Below are positions 56,001-64,000 of a DNA stretch of 64,000 nt, piece after piece. The notes below the pieces were generated by a model, which saw only the letters and a list, made by a program, of their open reading frames with translations, did no database searches and was not told where the DNA came from. The position numbers and the translations under genes were made by a program. Location: contig NC_079914.1 in the NCBI RefSeq assembly GCF_024868665.1, positions 3,280,593-3,344,592 on the forward strand. Direction: 5' to 3'. Position 1 is the first letter of the stretch, and each line of letters starts with the position of its first letter. Source of the DNA: Triplophysa rosa (lineage: Eukaryota > Chordata > Actinopteri > Cypriniformes > Nemacheilidae).

Positions 56001-59000
56001 TTTCTCTTTAAGTTACTTGCTCTAATGGTTTTAATAACAGACCTAACATGTTTTGTTGCCTTATATATGCTAAATGTGTCACTATGTCCAGGACCACTGT
56101 CATATGGGCCAACAACCATGATACAAAAATAATTTTACGAATTGCAGCTTTAAACAAATAATTTGTCTCATCAGAAGGAAACTCCAACAATTTAAGGACC
56201 TACGGAGTTCATGTACATCTGGGATAGCATAACTACTTAATGAACTTTCTCTCAAAGGACGTCAGGGGCCAGTTGCATAAATTTAGCTGCTAAATTAAGA
56301 CTGCGTCTTAACAACTAGTCTCACTGACTAGCAATTATTTAAGACCAATCAGTCTTCCTTTTCAGATTTCAATTAGACCAATCTACCCTTTTATGTAACT
56401 GACTTGAAGTTATGACCAGCCTTGAAGAAAAAAAACTAGATGACTAACTTGTAAGACTAGTCTAAGTAGTTTATGCAACTGGCCCCAGGTTTCACTTCCT
56501 GCCAAAAGCTCCCAAGGTGCACATAACTAAACTGACACAGCCTTTAGGGTAACTGCCCGTTATCTTTACAGCGTATCCAAATATATTATAATCCAGGGCT
56601 GGGCTTGAGGAGCTAAAAATATTTTTAACCAACCATGTTTTAAAATGATACTACAAGGATAACACCCAACAAACCCCAGCAAAAACTAATAAACCAATCA
56701 GGTCTTTATCTTGGACAGGACGTTCTCATTTCTGTGCACGTAACAATTAATATGTGGCATAAGTGCTGTCTGAGATCTGATGTGGGAAAATGGGTCCTAA
56801 TTTCCATGATTACTTTCAAATGTGGCCCAGCTGATGAGTTTGTAATCAGCTCATCTAGTTTGGGATCAGCTTCTCTTAAAGCAATTTTCTCAAATGGCGA
56901 TTCTGGTTTCTAATTTTGCATACTACGTACCCTAAAACCAGTAGGGAAGGGGGGTAATGTTGTTCAAATCTGAAAACAGCTGCAGCTTATACGGAATGTG
57001 ATCAGCCATGAGCCAAGAAAGTGTACTGGGAAAACAATACTATATAAGGACATGCAGACAGCATCTAATTTTTATCAATGAGAGTTGGACGTTGTGAATA
57101 TTTTTCTCGCTGCCATGCTAAGACATTCTCCGGGTGACACAACTGGCCATAACATGGATGAGAATGACATTCTCAGGATGTCCTAAAGGTGTTTTATGTA
57201 AACGTCAAGTGCATCAGATTTCTTTTAAAGATCAAAAACGCAAATCCATCTGGAGTCTTTTACATTATTCCAATACACTTCTGTAGTTTAGTATATCAAA
57301 AACTTCCCAAAAACATTTAACAAATACTGGAATGACTGAAATTTTCCAATTCAGAGTAAGACTTCAAAGACTAAAGAACATTGAATATGATTCCAAACTA
57401 AAATATTCCCTATTTATGATAAATTCTCAACCCTGTTTAAGCTCATTTTTTTCTTCACACACAAGTTTTAGGGAGTCAATGCGGCCGACTCTCTACCAGT
57501 CATCAAACAACCTATTTGTCAACTGGTCAGGTCAACTATGCTGGGGTTTTTTGGGTTCAGAAAACCCACCTGTCAATTTTGAAAATACATAGTTTAGCAC
57601 ATATCGAAGTATCGCTTCTTACCTTTGGATCTGTAAGACCATCTGCCTCTGAAACCTGGTAGGTGAGGTCAGTCTCCTCAAATCCTGTGGCGCTCATCCT
57701 CTGGTCTGTGGAAGGGTCAGTACGGGGCGGTGAATCGGGGGAGTTCAAGCAGGTTTGGATGAGGGCCTTACCCGTCTCACTGGTGATCATGGGCTGAAGC
57801 TTTCGTGTGGCAAAGGTGTAGACGTGGCCCGTCTCGCTAGCAACCAAGAGCAAAACTTGCGTTCCCGTTAGGGTGGACAGTTCGTATGCCTGGAAACGTA
57901 GAAAAAAGGACAACAAGGAAAGGAAGATTAGAATTGTTTTATTGTTTTGAATTAGATTGTTTCCCCCACAACAGTGCACAACCAAAAAATGCTGATTGAT
58001 ACGTGATGACAAATCCATTTTGTTGGCTCATTTGTAAAGCATTGCAATAATTTTAAGCAGACAACAAAGAAAATAATCTGTGTATTGTCACAAATGATTT
58101 AAAGCACACAATCTAACAGAATTCCACTGTACTTGTGTAATGCAGCTAGCATCTTTTGATTTGTGATTCTTGTGGCTGTTGTCATGGCTCGATCTTTTCC
58201 CCTCTAAGGTAATGAGAAAAAAAAGGTGAGCAATTGAGTGTGTTTATAAAAGAAAAATAAGGGCAAGAATGAAAGAAAAGGGACAATAATAAACATATTC
58301 TGTTCAATTACGTGGATGCATGTTTGGTTAATGCTTTACAGAAGCCTGTCCCATTGTACACAATGCACTTTTTGCATTACTTAGGGTGTAGCAAACCTCA
58401 ATGCCCGGGGGGCATAGTTACCTGCAAAGATCTGTGCCACTATATGCTGCATTTTGGTAGTTAGATACAAACATATAAACAGTGTAACTAACTTAAAACT
58501 TGCTAAGCAAGATTCTATTCATAACCATAATCTAAGAGAGAAAACGAATAAAAGCCAACAGCAATGCCTGACAAGTGCCCTGCCGCAAATCTAAGAATGC
58601 ACCACATTCTTGTGTTGAGTTATGAATTGGTCTGGAACCCAATGACTAAGCATAACAGGAAAAGTTGATGCATTCCTGTATTTGTGTAAAGTGTGTAAAG
58701 TATGTTCAATGCCTGAAAGACTTGTGTGTTTTCAAAGGTTAATAACTTTTCTACCAACCTCATACTATTGTTTCAATCCTGCTTTAAAATTACATGTTGA
58801 GCGCAAATGGTGAGTTTTGGAATATGATACACAACCGTAGCAAAACGTAGTCTATATTGCTTTTCATTTTGGCAATGAGCATGAGTAAAAGAACTCTGCA
58901 AACACCAGACATGCAATGGCTGTAAACATCTGACATCATCTGTCGAACACCAATACTGCAACTCCCTAGTCACAGACACCAGAGAACTGTGTCACATGTT

Positions 59001-60690
59001 CCTGAAGGTCAGCATTGGCCTGCTATAGGTAAACCTTCATTGCCTGACTTCTTCAACTGGCCTAGTTCTCATGTACAAGTATCAACAATATCTAGCATTG
59101 TGGTAACCTGATCAGGGATCAGCTTTAAAGTAAGGCTATTTCTGCTGAGATAGGAATGAATGACAACTGAGTGACCATGACCAACGACAAATGAGTCAGA
59201 ACAGATGTGGAATTTACCCACAAGTCTAGTCAACATGTACACGTTTACTTTAAGGCGATTAAAGCAAACAAGGATCTGCTGTTTTAAGCTTTATCAGAAA
59301 GTTTCCTGGTGAGTGTACATGTGTGTGGTACAGGTGTGTGTGTGCAACATTTTAGCACCCTTAGGGGCGATTCACATTTCGCGTCTAAAACCGTGCGGAA
59401 AACGCGAGCCACACTGCTTTCTCATGCGGTGCGCGTTCGGCATGCTGAAAAGTTGAAATATTTTCATCTCGAGTCAATGCACATCGCGTCGCTCCCTATT
59501 TGCAAGACGCCAAATGTGAATCGCCACTAAGAAGAACACTTAATTTGTTACAGTGTAGTATTTGCATTTGCGTAGTGCCATAGCAGTAGCAGTATTAGAG
59601 TTATGCACTTGTAGCATTAGTGTTACATACTACAACTAGTTTTTGCAAAGTGGCATTGCTCTGTTAGGGTTGTGTACTAGTATTTGCATAGTACCATGCC
59701 ATAGCTCTAGTAGTACTTATGTTATGTACTACTAGTATTTGCATTGTGACATAGCACTAATACTATTAGTTCCATGTTCTATAATTATCTGCATAGCGCC
59801 ACAGCACTAGTACATACTAGAATTATTGTTATTTACTAGTACCATAGCACTAGTATTAGTGTTACGTTCTACTAGTATTTACATCGTGCCATAGCACTAG
59901 TAGTAGCTGTAGTTCTATGTACTGCTAGTATATGCATTGTACCATAACACTAGTACATACTAGTATTACTGTACTTGCATAGCGCTGTAGCACTGGTAGT
60001 ACATCTAGTATTTGAATCGTGCCATAGCACTAGTAGTAGGTTTTATTTACTACTAGTACTAGCATTGTGGCATAGAACTAGTACATACTAGTTTTAGTGT
60101 TATGTGCTAGTAGCATTTGCATAGTTGCTTAGCACTAGTTTTGTGGTACCAGTACCAATCCAGTTGTACAGCACTAGTATTGGTGTAGTAGTACTAGTTA
60201 AGTATTCGGTTTTTTTAGAGCATCAGGGTGAACCTACCTTCTTCATAATGCCAGTCTTCCTCTTGCTGAAGGTCGTGTATCTCCTCAGCTTGTTGTCAAT
60301 AAACTCCATCTTAATCTTCACCCGTCCTCGAGTCTTCTTGCCCGGTTTTGCCCCAGCCACCCCGCTGGAAACCCCCCCATATCCAGCTGCTACTCCAGCA
60401 TTAGATCCAGAGGAAACCCCGACCTCCATCTCACTCCTCTCCCGCTTCACTCCCCTTCTGTCCGACAATGAAATCTCTTCATCATCCACTGAGTCCGAGT
60501 CTACATCAGATCCGCTCAGCACTGCATGATGGTCCGACGGCCTGTCGTCATATCTGCCCGCATCGGGCAGGTTTAAGGCAGAGTTTACCCCCGCTAAAGC
60601 CCCAGATGTGCTACCTACCTGTAGAGAAGTCATGCCTGCGCCGTTACCTGAGCGTCCAACCCCTCTGGCAGCCCCGTTTCCCCCTAACAT
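46989..60690 (-). CDS. srf: Serum response factor (complete coding sequence, eight exons)
   Basis: Exons: 60238-60690, 57623-57889, 50219-50468, 48149-48340, 47640-47741, 47356-47553, 47168-47244, 46989-47081; all junctions have GT-AG and consistent phases, total 1632 nt, 543 residues. SRF is a nuclear MADS-box factor that binds CArG boxes as a dimer and, with MRTF or TCF partners, drives cytoskeletal, muscle and immediate-early genes. The MADS core (GKKTRGRVKIKMEFIDNKLR, residues 117-136, continuing through TTFSKRKTGIMKK to the exon-2 part) is essentially identical to the human protein. An acidic Ser-rich stretch and KRERSEMEVG correspond to the casein-kinase-II cluster and the RSxSEMEIG kinase site. 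The C-terminal Ser/Thr/Gln-rich part is the transactivation domain, ending in TELRVVNLDNPKGD. Human SRF has seven exons; the fourth exon here has no counterpart that I know of in it. Confidence 0.95.
47168..47244 (-). CDS. srf: srf exon 7
   Basis: 77 bp, GAVQQMFLSGPQGTVQIPVS followed by AVPIHS, matching human GVPQVFLTASSGTVQIPVSA. Acceptor TATCTAG, donor GTAATA. Confidence 0.92.
47356..47553 (-). CDS. srf: srf exon 6
   Basis: Begins ASHTATIVTSSVPSSVASHM after CCCACAG and contains MMYPGAHAAVMYA and DGSLTVLNTF, matching human exon 5 (MMYPSPHAVMYA, DGSLTVLNAF). Ends HAQAQDSG, donor GTCAGT. In mammals the equivalent exon is skipped in the dominant-negative delta-5 isoform; it is 198 bp and phase-symmetric here too. 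Confidence 0.93.
47640..47741 (-). CDS. srf: srf exon 5
   Basis: GGAMPQQLQAIQVHPSPQSS to SQTSATSSG, matching human GGAVAQQVPVQAIQVHQAP and TQTSSSG. Acceptor CACCAG, donor GTACTT, phase 1 to 1. Confidence 0.92.
48149..48340 (-). CDS. srf: srf exon 4: additional 192-bp cassette
   Basis: Flanked by GTGTCCCGCAG and GTCAGTG, phase 1 at both ends, 64 codons open: ASLPPGTHTIPLSQL, a Gln/Thr-rich middle and TTLFRLPATVSLTG. Since exons 3 and 5 can join directly in frame, it may be skipped. Human SRF passes directly from MPG to GAVAQQ, so the exon is additional relative to human. Confidence 0.82.
48931..50100. mobile_element. TIR DNA transposon remnant in srf intron 3
   Basis: GGTGGGTTGCACCAACAAGG at the left and CCTTGTTGATGCAACCCACC at the right are inverted repeats. 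Subterminal blocks rich in TTTAAA/TCTAGATTAA are also inverted. A 158-codon plus-strand frame (49340-49816) shows no transposase motif. Non-autonomous, perhaps Harbinger-like by its ends. Confidence 0.65.
50219..50468 (-). CDS. srf: srf exon 3
   Basis: Starts EMIKPTYTAASIPG after TTATCGCAG and ends FTIMPG with donor GTGAGG, phase 1. Corresponds to the human exon holding SANGTVLKSTG and MQLPTSFTLMPG; the SANGTVLKTTG and MQLPGGFTIMPG blocks match. Confidence 0.92.
50755..50815. repeat. L2 tail remnant in srf intron 2
   Basis: TTTGGCTGACGCTTTTATCT and AAAGCGTCTTATAGTGTATT resemble a worn L2 3' end. Confidence 0.45.
51642..52934. mobile_element. hAT-like element in srf intron 2
   Basis: GGGCTCTAGACTGCGACC on the left is answered by GGTCGCACCAGTGCGACC and AGTAGAGCC on the right; flanking octamers CTACTGCA (51634-51641) and GTACTGCA (52935-52942) agree at seven of eight bases, as for a hAT target-site duplication. 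No transposase ORF. Confidence 0.6.
53333..55201. mobile_element. Outer hAT-like element in srf intron 2, carrying a nested element
   Basis: Left end CAGTGGTGTAACGGTTCAAA and right end GAACTGTTACACCCCTA, the GGGTGTAACGGTTC termini common in fish. The flanking bases do not form a convincing octamer duplication. A second element (54237-55094) sits inside. Confidence 0.5.
54237..55094. mobile_element. Nested hAT MITE with perfect 8-bp target duplication
   Basis: TAGTGATGCACCGAAAT at the left and ATTTCGGTGCACCACTA at the right, with CGAACCAT on both sides (54229-54236 and 55095-55102). 858 bp, non-coding. Confidence 0.85.
56265..56486. mobile_element. 222-bp TIR MITE in srf intron 2
   Basis: GGGGCCAGTTGCATAAA and TTTATGCAACTGGCCCC are a perfect 17-bp inverted repeat; interior also partly palindromic (AAGACTAG.../...CTAGTCTT). 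Confidence 0.85.
57623..57889 (-). CDS. srf: srf exon 2: rest of the MADS box and SAM-type dimer/cofactor region
   Basis: 89 codons in phase 0, starting AYELSTLTGTQVLLLVASET after TTTCCAG and ending GLTDPK before GTAAGA. Contains the beta strands of the MADS dimer and the TCF/MRTF-docking segment. Changes from human are few and lie at the end. Confidence 0.95.
59360..59531. mobile_element. 172-bp MITE in srf intron 1
   Basis: CTTAGGGGCGATTCACATTT at the left and AAATGTGAATCGCCACTAAG at the right, inverted with about two mismatches over 26 bases. Confidence 0.8.
59550..60200. repeat. Degenerate minisatellite rich in ACTAGT, srf intron 1
   Basis: About ten diverged units of roughly 60-70 bp built from TACTAGTATTTGCAT, [AT]GTGCCATAGCACTAGTA and TTAGTGTTATGT. 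It ends about 40 bp from the exon-1 donor. Confidence 0.75.
60238..60690 (-). CDS. srf: srf exon 1: N-terminus and first half of the MADS box
   Basis: 151 codons from ATG 60690, ending in phase 0 after GIMKK with donor GTAGGT. Gly-rich start, acidic SGSDVDSDSVDDEEISLSD cluster, nuclear-localisation-type basic stretch, then the DNA-contacting helix of the MADS box. Confidence 0.95.
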
Positions 60691-61250
60691 CCCTCACACA
60701 CTGACCTGCAACCAGCACCACGGGGATGATGCAGATGTAGAGTAATTCTAGCTGATCTGATGTCAGATTCGCGCAAATCAGAGACTCACCTGATACTGAA
60801 GTTAACGTTACCTCAGATACGCTAGGCTAAGAAACATTAGCTCAACTCAACTGACAACTCGGGACTAAACCCACGTCTTCCGCTCGCTATCCGGAGTTTC
60901 TCACAGGACGGAGATATTCATGGGTGGAAGTCGCGACTGAATTAACGTTGCATACAAAACTAATATCCAAAACCAGCCCTTTGCGACCATCGTACAAAGT
61001 TTACAACGTATAGTTTCCGCTAAGAGTCCATCAATCAAACCTAAACTGAATTTGCGCCGCTCTAGCCGCATTTGGAAGCGACGAATCGCGACCGTTCATG
61101 TACATCCGCTGAAAGAACTAGTTACTACAGTAACGTCAACGTCTGATTACACAGTTCCGTTTGAACGTGCAATGGACTATATTATCTTTTTATGTGATAT
61201 TTTTTATTTGATTAAATAGTATAATGACATTTTACACGTTTTCTGTGGAA
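60691..61250 (-). other. srf: srf 5' untranslated region (limit approximate)
   Basis: GC-richer than the flanks, no ORF, between the srf ATG and the CArG cluster. Length is compatible with the several-hundred-base leader of other srf genes. Transcription start not defined. Confidence 0.4.
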
Positions 61251-61289
61251 AATTAACTCTCAAGGACCTTTGCCTAAGGATCTACTTTC

Positions 61290-61344
61290 CTCCATATAAA
61301 GCGAGGCGATGTTTCCTTATATGGCGATGGCTGTCCATGTATGG
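61290..61344 (-). promoter_or_regulatory. srf: CArG-box cluster in the srf promoter
   Basis: CCTTATATGG at 61315-61324 is a perfect CC(A/T)6GG site. CCATATAAAG (about 61292-61301) and CCATGTATGG (61335-61344) each differ by one base from the consensus. Mammalian SRF is known to activate its own promoter through two CArG boxes, so autoregulation is the natural reading. TATA function for the CCATATAAAG site is also possible. Confidence 0.65.
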
Positions 61345-61994
61345 TGAGTCACTGTGCTGCGCTGCGATTGGTTACTCATACCTCTGAGACTTTACGATTG
61401 GCTACAGTCTCATTTTGACTTACGTCATACGCAGCACATAGCAAACTGGCAAAAGTGCTTGAACTTTAATACATCAACGTAAACACTACCAGCAATGAAA
61501 ATATGCAATTATAAACGACACATTTGCTATGATGTAAATTAAAATAAAGTGAAATAGTGGTAAAATCTAAGATTAGCTTTAGTAGAATTTGTCATTTTAG
61601 CTCTTTGATAGCCGTGTAAATGATTATTCTATGTACAACCAGCAGATGGCGATGTTACACTAAGTATGTCTGTAAACTCGATTTAATCTTTCTAAAATTA
61701 AATTATCATCTAGTGACAACTAGAAAATACATAAATATATTGAATCAGAAAGTTTTCAGTTGCTTCCGACAAAGTATTTAAAGAAGCGGAAGATTAAGGT
61801 AAACTAAACAAGACAAATGTTTGTTTTTACCCATCTTTTATTGTTTTGTATCCATATTTAATGTACAGCTACAAAATGTTTGGAAAACCTATGCTTATTG
61901 AACTAGTATACTCAATATATTTGAGGTGTTGTGGTCTAATATTTTTTGGCAAAGGGTTTTAGGGACGAAACCTCCAAAAGGGTCGATTTATTAA

Positions 61995-62252
61995 AGGGAC
62001 AGTTAATCCAGAAATGAAAATTCTTTCATCATGTATGAATTTTTTTCTGCACAACACAAAAGAAGATATTTTGAAGAATGTGGGTAACATTGACCCCAAT
62101 TGACTTCCATTGTATGGACACAAAACCACTGAGACATTTCTTAAAATATATATGTTTGTGTTTCACAGATGAAAAAGTCATGTACAGGTTTTGTACGACA
62201 TGAGGGTAAATTAATTATGATTGAATTTTTATTTTGGGGTGAACCCTTTAAC
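61995..62252. mobile_element. AAAGGGACAGTTCACCC-type hAT-like MITE
   Basis: Left TTAAAGGGACAGTTAATCCA and right TTTGGGGTGAACCCTTTAA; interior CATTGACTTCCATTGTATGG and ACACAAAAGAAGATATTTTG are diagnostic of a very abundant cyprinid repeat. Fragments of the same family are near 46327-46566 and 55915-55995. Confidence 0.7.
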
Positions 62253-62624
62253 TATTAACTAGACCCTTTGTAAAATAACTTTATGTTGCTTTATGTAAAG
62301 TTTTATCAAATAAACATAAAAGATTACATCCTGTACCGAAGCAATAACATAGCGATATATTTTTGAGAATCAGTTCTGTAATAATTTTACAAATAACTAT
62401 TGTATATAAAAAAATGTTTCTACAAAATGTCTTTGCATACTGTACTAGCAATTTCCCCCCCTTATCACTGTTTTATATCTGTTATGTAGCTCTTCAGAAT
62501 TGGTGGGGGTTCATAGTGCACTTTTCATATCAAAAAAAGAAAAACATAATTGCAGGGTGGTCTTAGGTTTAAATGTCCGGAAAAACATGCATTTCATGTA
62601 TGTTTGTAACAGTATGACTCACAT

Positions 62625-62859
62625 GTTTTTCCGTAATGACTTGGCCTTCTGTGTGTAAATATTCTTGCGGGAACTGCTCAACTATTGTCATGACAACATC
62701 GCATAGTTGCATATTCCCATCGCAGCTGCGGGAGGTAATAATTGCACACGAATCTTGGTGGTCCTCATAAACTGTTCCAGGAATATACCAAACTGACCCA
62801 TGCGTGTTATGCAATGCTAACGAAAAATGAGATTTTAATCCATGAGCATTTTCGAACAT
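62625..62859 (-). CDS. Unidentified coding-like exon
   Basis: Minus-strand ORF from ATG 62859 (MFENAHGLKSHFSLALHNTH) through VMTIVEQFPQEYLHTEGQVI to EKH, where AAAAACAT meets GTGAGTCAT, a strong donor at 62624. TTATCAG lies 13 bases upstream of the ATG as a possible acceptor. The sequence has the balanced composition of a real protein but matches nothing that I recognise, and no further exon is visible before the srf promoter 1.2 kb on. Confidence 0.3.
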
Positions 62860-63228
62860 GTTCCCTCACTGATAATACATTTGTTTTACGATCTAGAAAT
62901 ATGTAAAAAGATTATGCAAATAGATTTATAAACATAACATTTACATGTCTTGTCTGCAGCCTTACAAAACCCAACAAACGTGCAAAATAAAATAATCCAA
63001 GTCACTGGTATTGAATTTCTTTTATTTCCAAAAAACAACAACTTTACAGCAGAATAAATGGCACTAGGCTACACATACATATGAGTTAAAAAAAAAAAGT
63101 GCAATTGTAAATAAACAAAAAATACAGATTATTTCTGATTGACAGGTGCAAATCCAATTGACATTAAGGTCTTGTAAGAAAAAAAACCTCTCTTTATTAT
63201 ACTGATTTGAGATTAGATCAGTTTAGAC

Positions 63229-63634
63229 CAGTGGTTCTCAACAGGGGGGCCGAGGCCCATAAGGGGGCCCCAGCTGACTTCCAAGGGGGCCTCAGGATGA
63301 CTAATAATTTAAAATGAGACAAATTGAGCATTGAAATACATTTTAAAACAACTAAAAACCAATATATTTCTTATTAGTTGTCTAGTTTTTGTATGATTGC
63401 ACATACTTAGAAACAAATGTAGGATAATGCAATGTAAGTCGCTTTGGATAAAAGCGTCTGCCAAATGCATAAATGTAAATGTATTTTATATTTTAATATA
63501 AATTTAAACACTTTATCATGCTTTTAATTATTTTATTGGGTAGAAATTTTGAGTTTTTGTGTGCGGTAGGGGGGCCATTGAATATTGTTGAATACATAGG
63601 GGGGCCTTGGAGTCAAAAAGGTTGAGAACCCCTG
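63229..63634. mobile_element. hAT MITE with perfect 8-bp target duplication
   Basis: CAGTGGTTCTCAAC at the left and GTTGAGAACCCCTG at the right are classical hAT termini; GTTTAGAC stands at 63221-63228 and 63635-63642. 406 bp, with an L2 tail fragment (63425-63483: TAAGTCGCTTTGGATAAAAG, CGTCTGCCAAATGC) lying inside it. Confidence 0.88.
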
Positions 63635-63642
63635 GTTTAGAC

Positions 63643-64000
63643 TGTATGAACAAACATTATCTCAATAAGAGAAAACAGAGGGAGCATTCACCATGTGTGA
63701 ATCAAATTCAGTTAAGTCATGAAGTGAATCATAAGAAAATAGATGTTATATATCATATATATGTTTGAATGGCAAGCATCCATTGCATTGCATGACACAG
63801 TCGATCTCGATGCAACCGAGATACAGCGTGGGTGAACCGTTTCAGCCTCACCCGGGCCACATCTCTGGGGGCACTGGGTGTGACGCAACGGGTTTAAGAA
63901 ACAGTTTTTGTCTTGGATCATCAATAAGAAACACTGCTCAAGATCAAACGGTGCTCTGGCAAGCGTACAGACATGTTAGGCAACAGTTCCATTGCTTATG
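63643..64000. other. No feature recognised
   Basis: A moderately GC-rich stretch (63780-63890) has no ORF, tRNA fold or repeat that I could identify. Confidence 0.4.

Noticed and set aside
63780..63890. Possible structured RNA or rRNA-like segment near the right end
   Set aside because: Could not be folded into a tRNA cloverleaf or matched to an rRNA by eye.

Overview
The window reads as genomic DNA of a cyprinid (carp/minnow-type) fish. The unit genes are intron-containing vertebrate genes: a serum response factor gene whose MADS box matches vertebrate SRF, three AIG1/GIMAP-type immune GTPase loci and a secreted RNase A-family gene. The repeat load is typical of cyprinids: DIRS, Tc1/mariner, Ty3/gypsy, RLE-type LINE, L2 tails, many hAT-like and foldback MITEs. 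Nearly all cellular genes lie on the minus strand. No database search was possible; families were recognised by eye from translated motifs.

Layout. 1-1922: 5' part of an endogenous-retrovirus env (minus strand, running off the left edge) preceded by two small ORFs that look like paralogues of each other; then a 100-N assembly gap (1923-2022). 2023-5540: decayed DIRS-type retrotransposon. 5540-6190: Tc1 fragment and a foldback element. 6284-6856: solo LTR that begins 10 bp after the stop codon of the first GIMAP gene (6867-8077, with an upstream 5' exon and ISRE-like sites near 9.3 kb). 9.8-15.2 kb and 17.07-18.6 kb are two diverged copies of one old tandem duplication; the first has taken in an L2 tail, a hairpin MITE and a 3.4-kb non-autonomous LTR element stuffed with 33-bp and 24-bp minisatellites, and lacks the RNase coding region present in the second (18580-19056).

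19.8-27.7 kb and 27.7-42.2 kb are two copies (A and B) of a second, younger tandem duplication. Each carries one GIMAP gene: copy A is a pseudogene (25822-26752), copy B looks intact (37379-38748). The copies differ by mobile elements, so each insertion has a readable empty site in its partner: an R2-superfamily LINE in A; a 1-kb TIR element, a very young Ty3/gypsy element (30622-35217), a 0.77-kb insertion and an L2-rich block in B.

44.1-61.4 kb: complete srf gene, eight coding exons on the minus strand (543 residues), with an apparent extra 192-bp cassette exon, a 7-kb intron 2 filled with nested hAT-like elements, and a CArG-box cluster in the presumed promoter that implies autoregulation. 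61.4-64 kb holds repeats, one unidentified exon-like ORF and an 8-bp-TSD hAT MITE.

Functionally the left two thirds is an innate-immunity cluster (GIMAP, RNase) in a duplicating, transposon-rich region, set beside a conserved transcription-factor gene.
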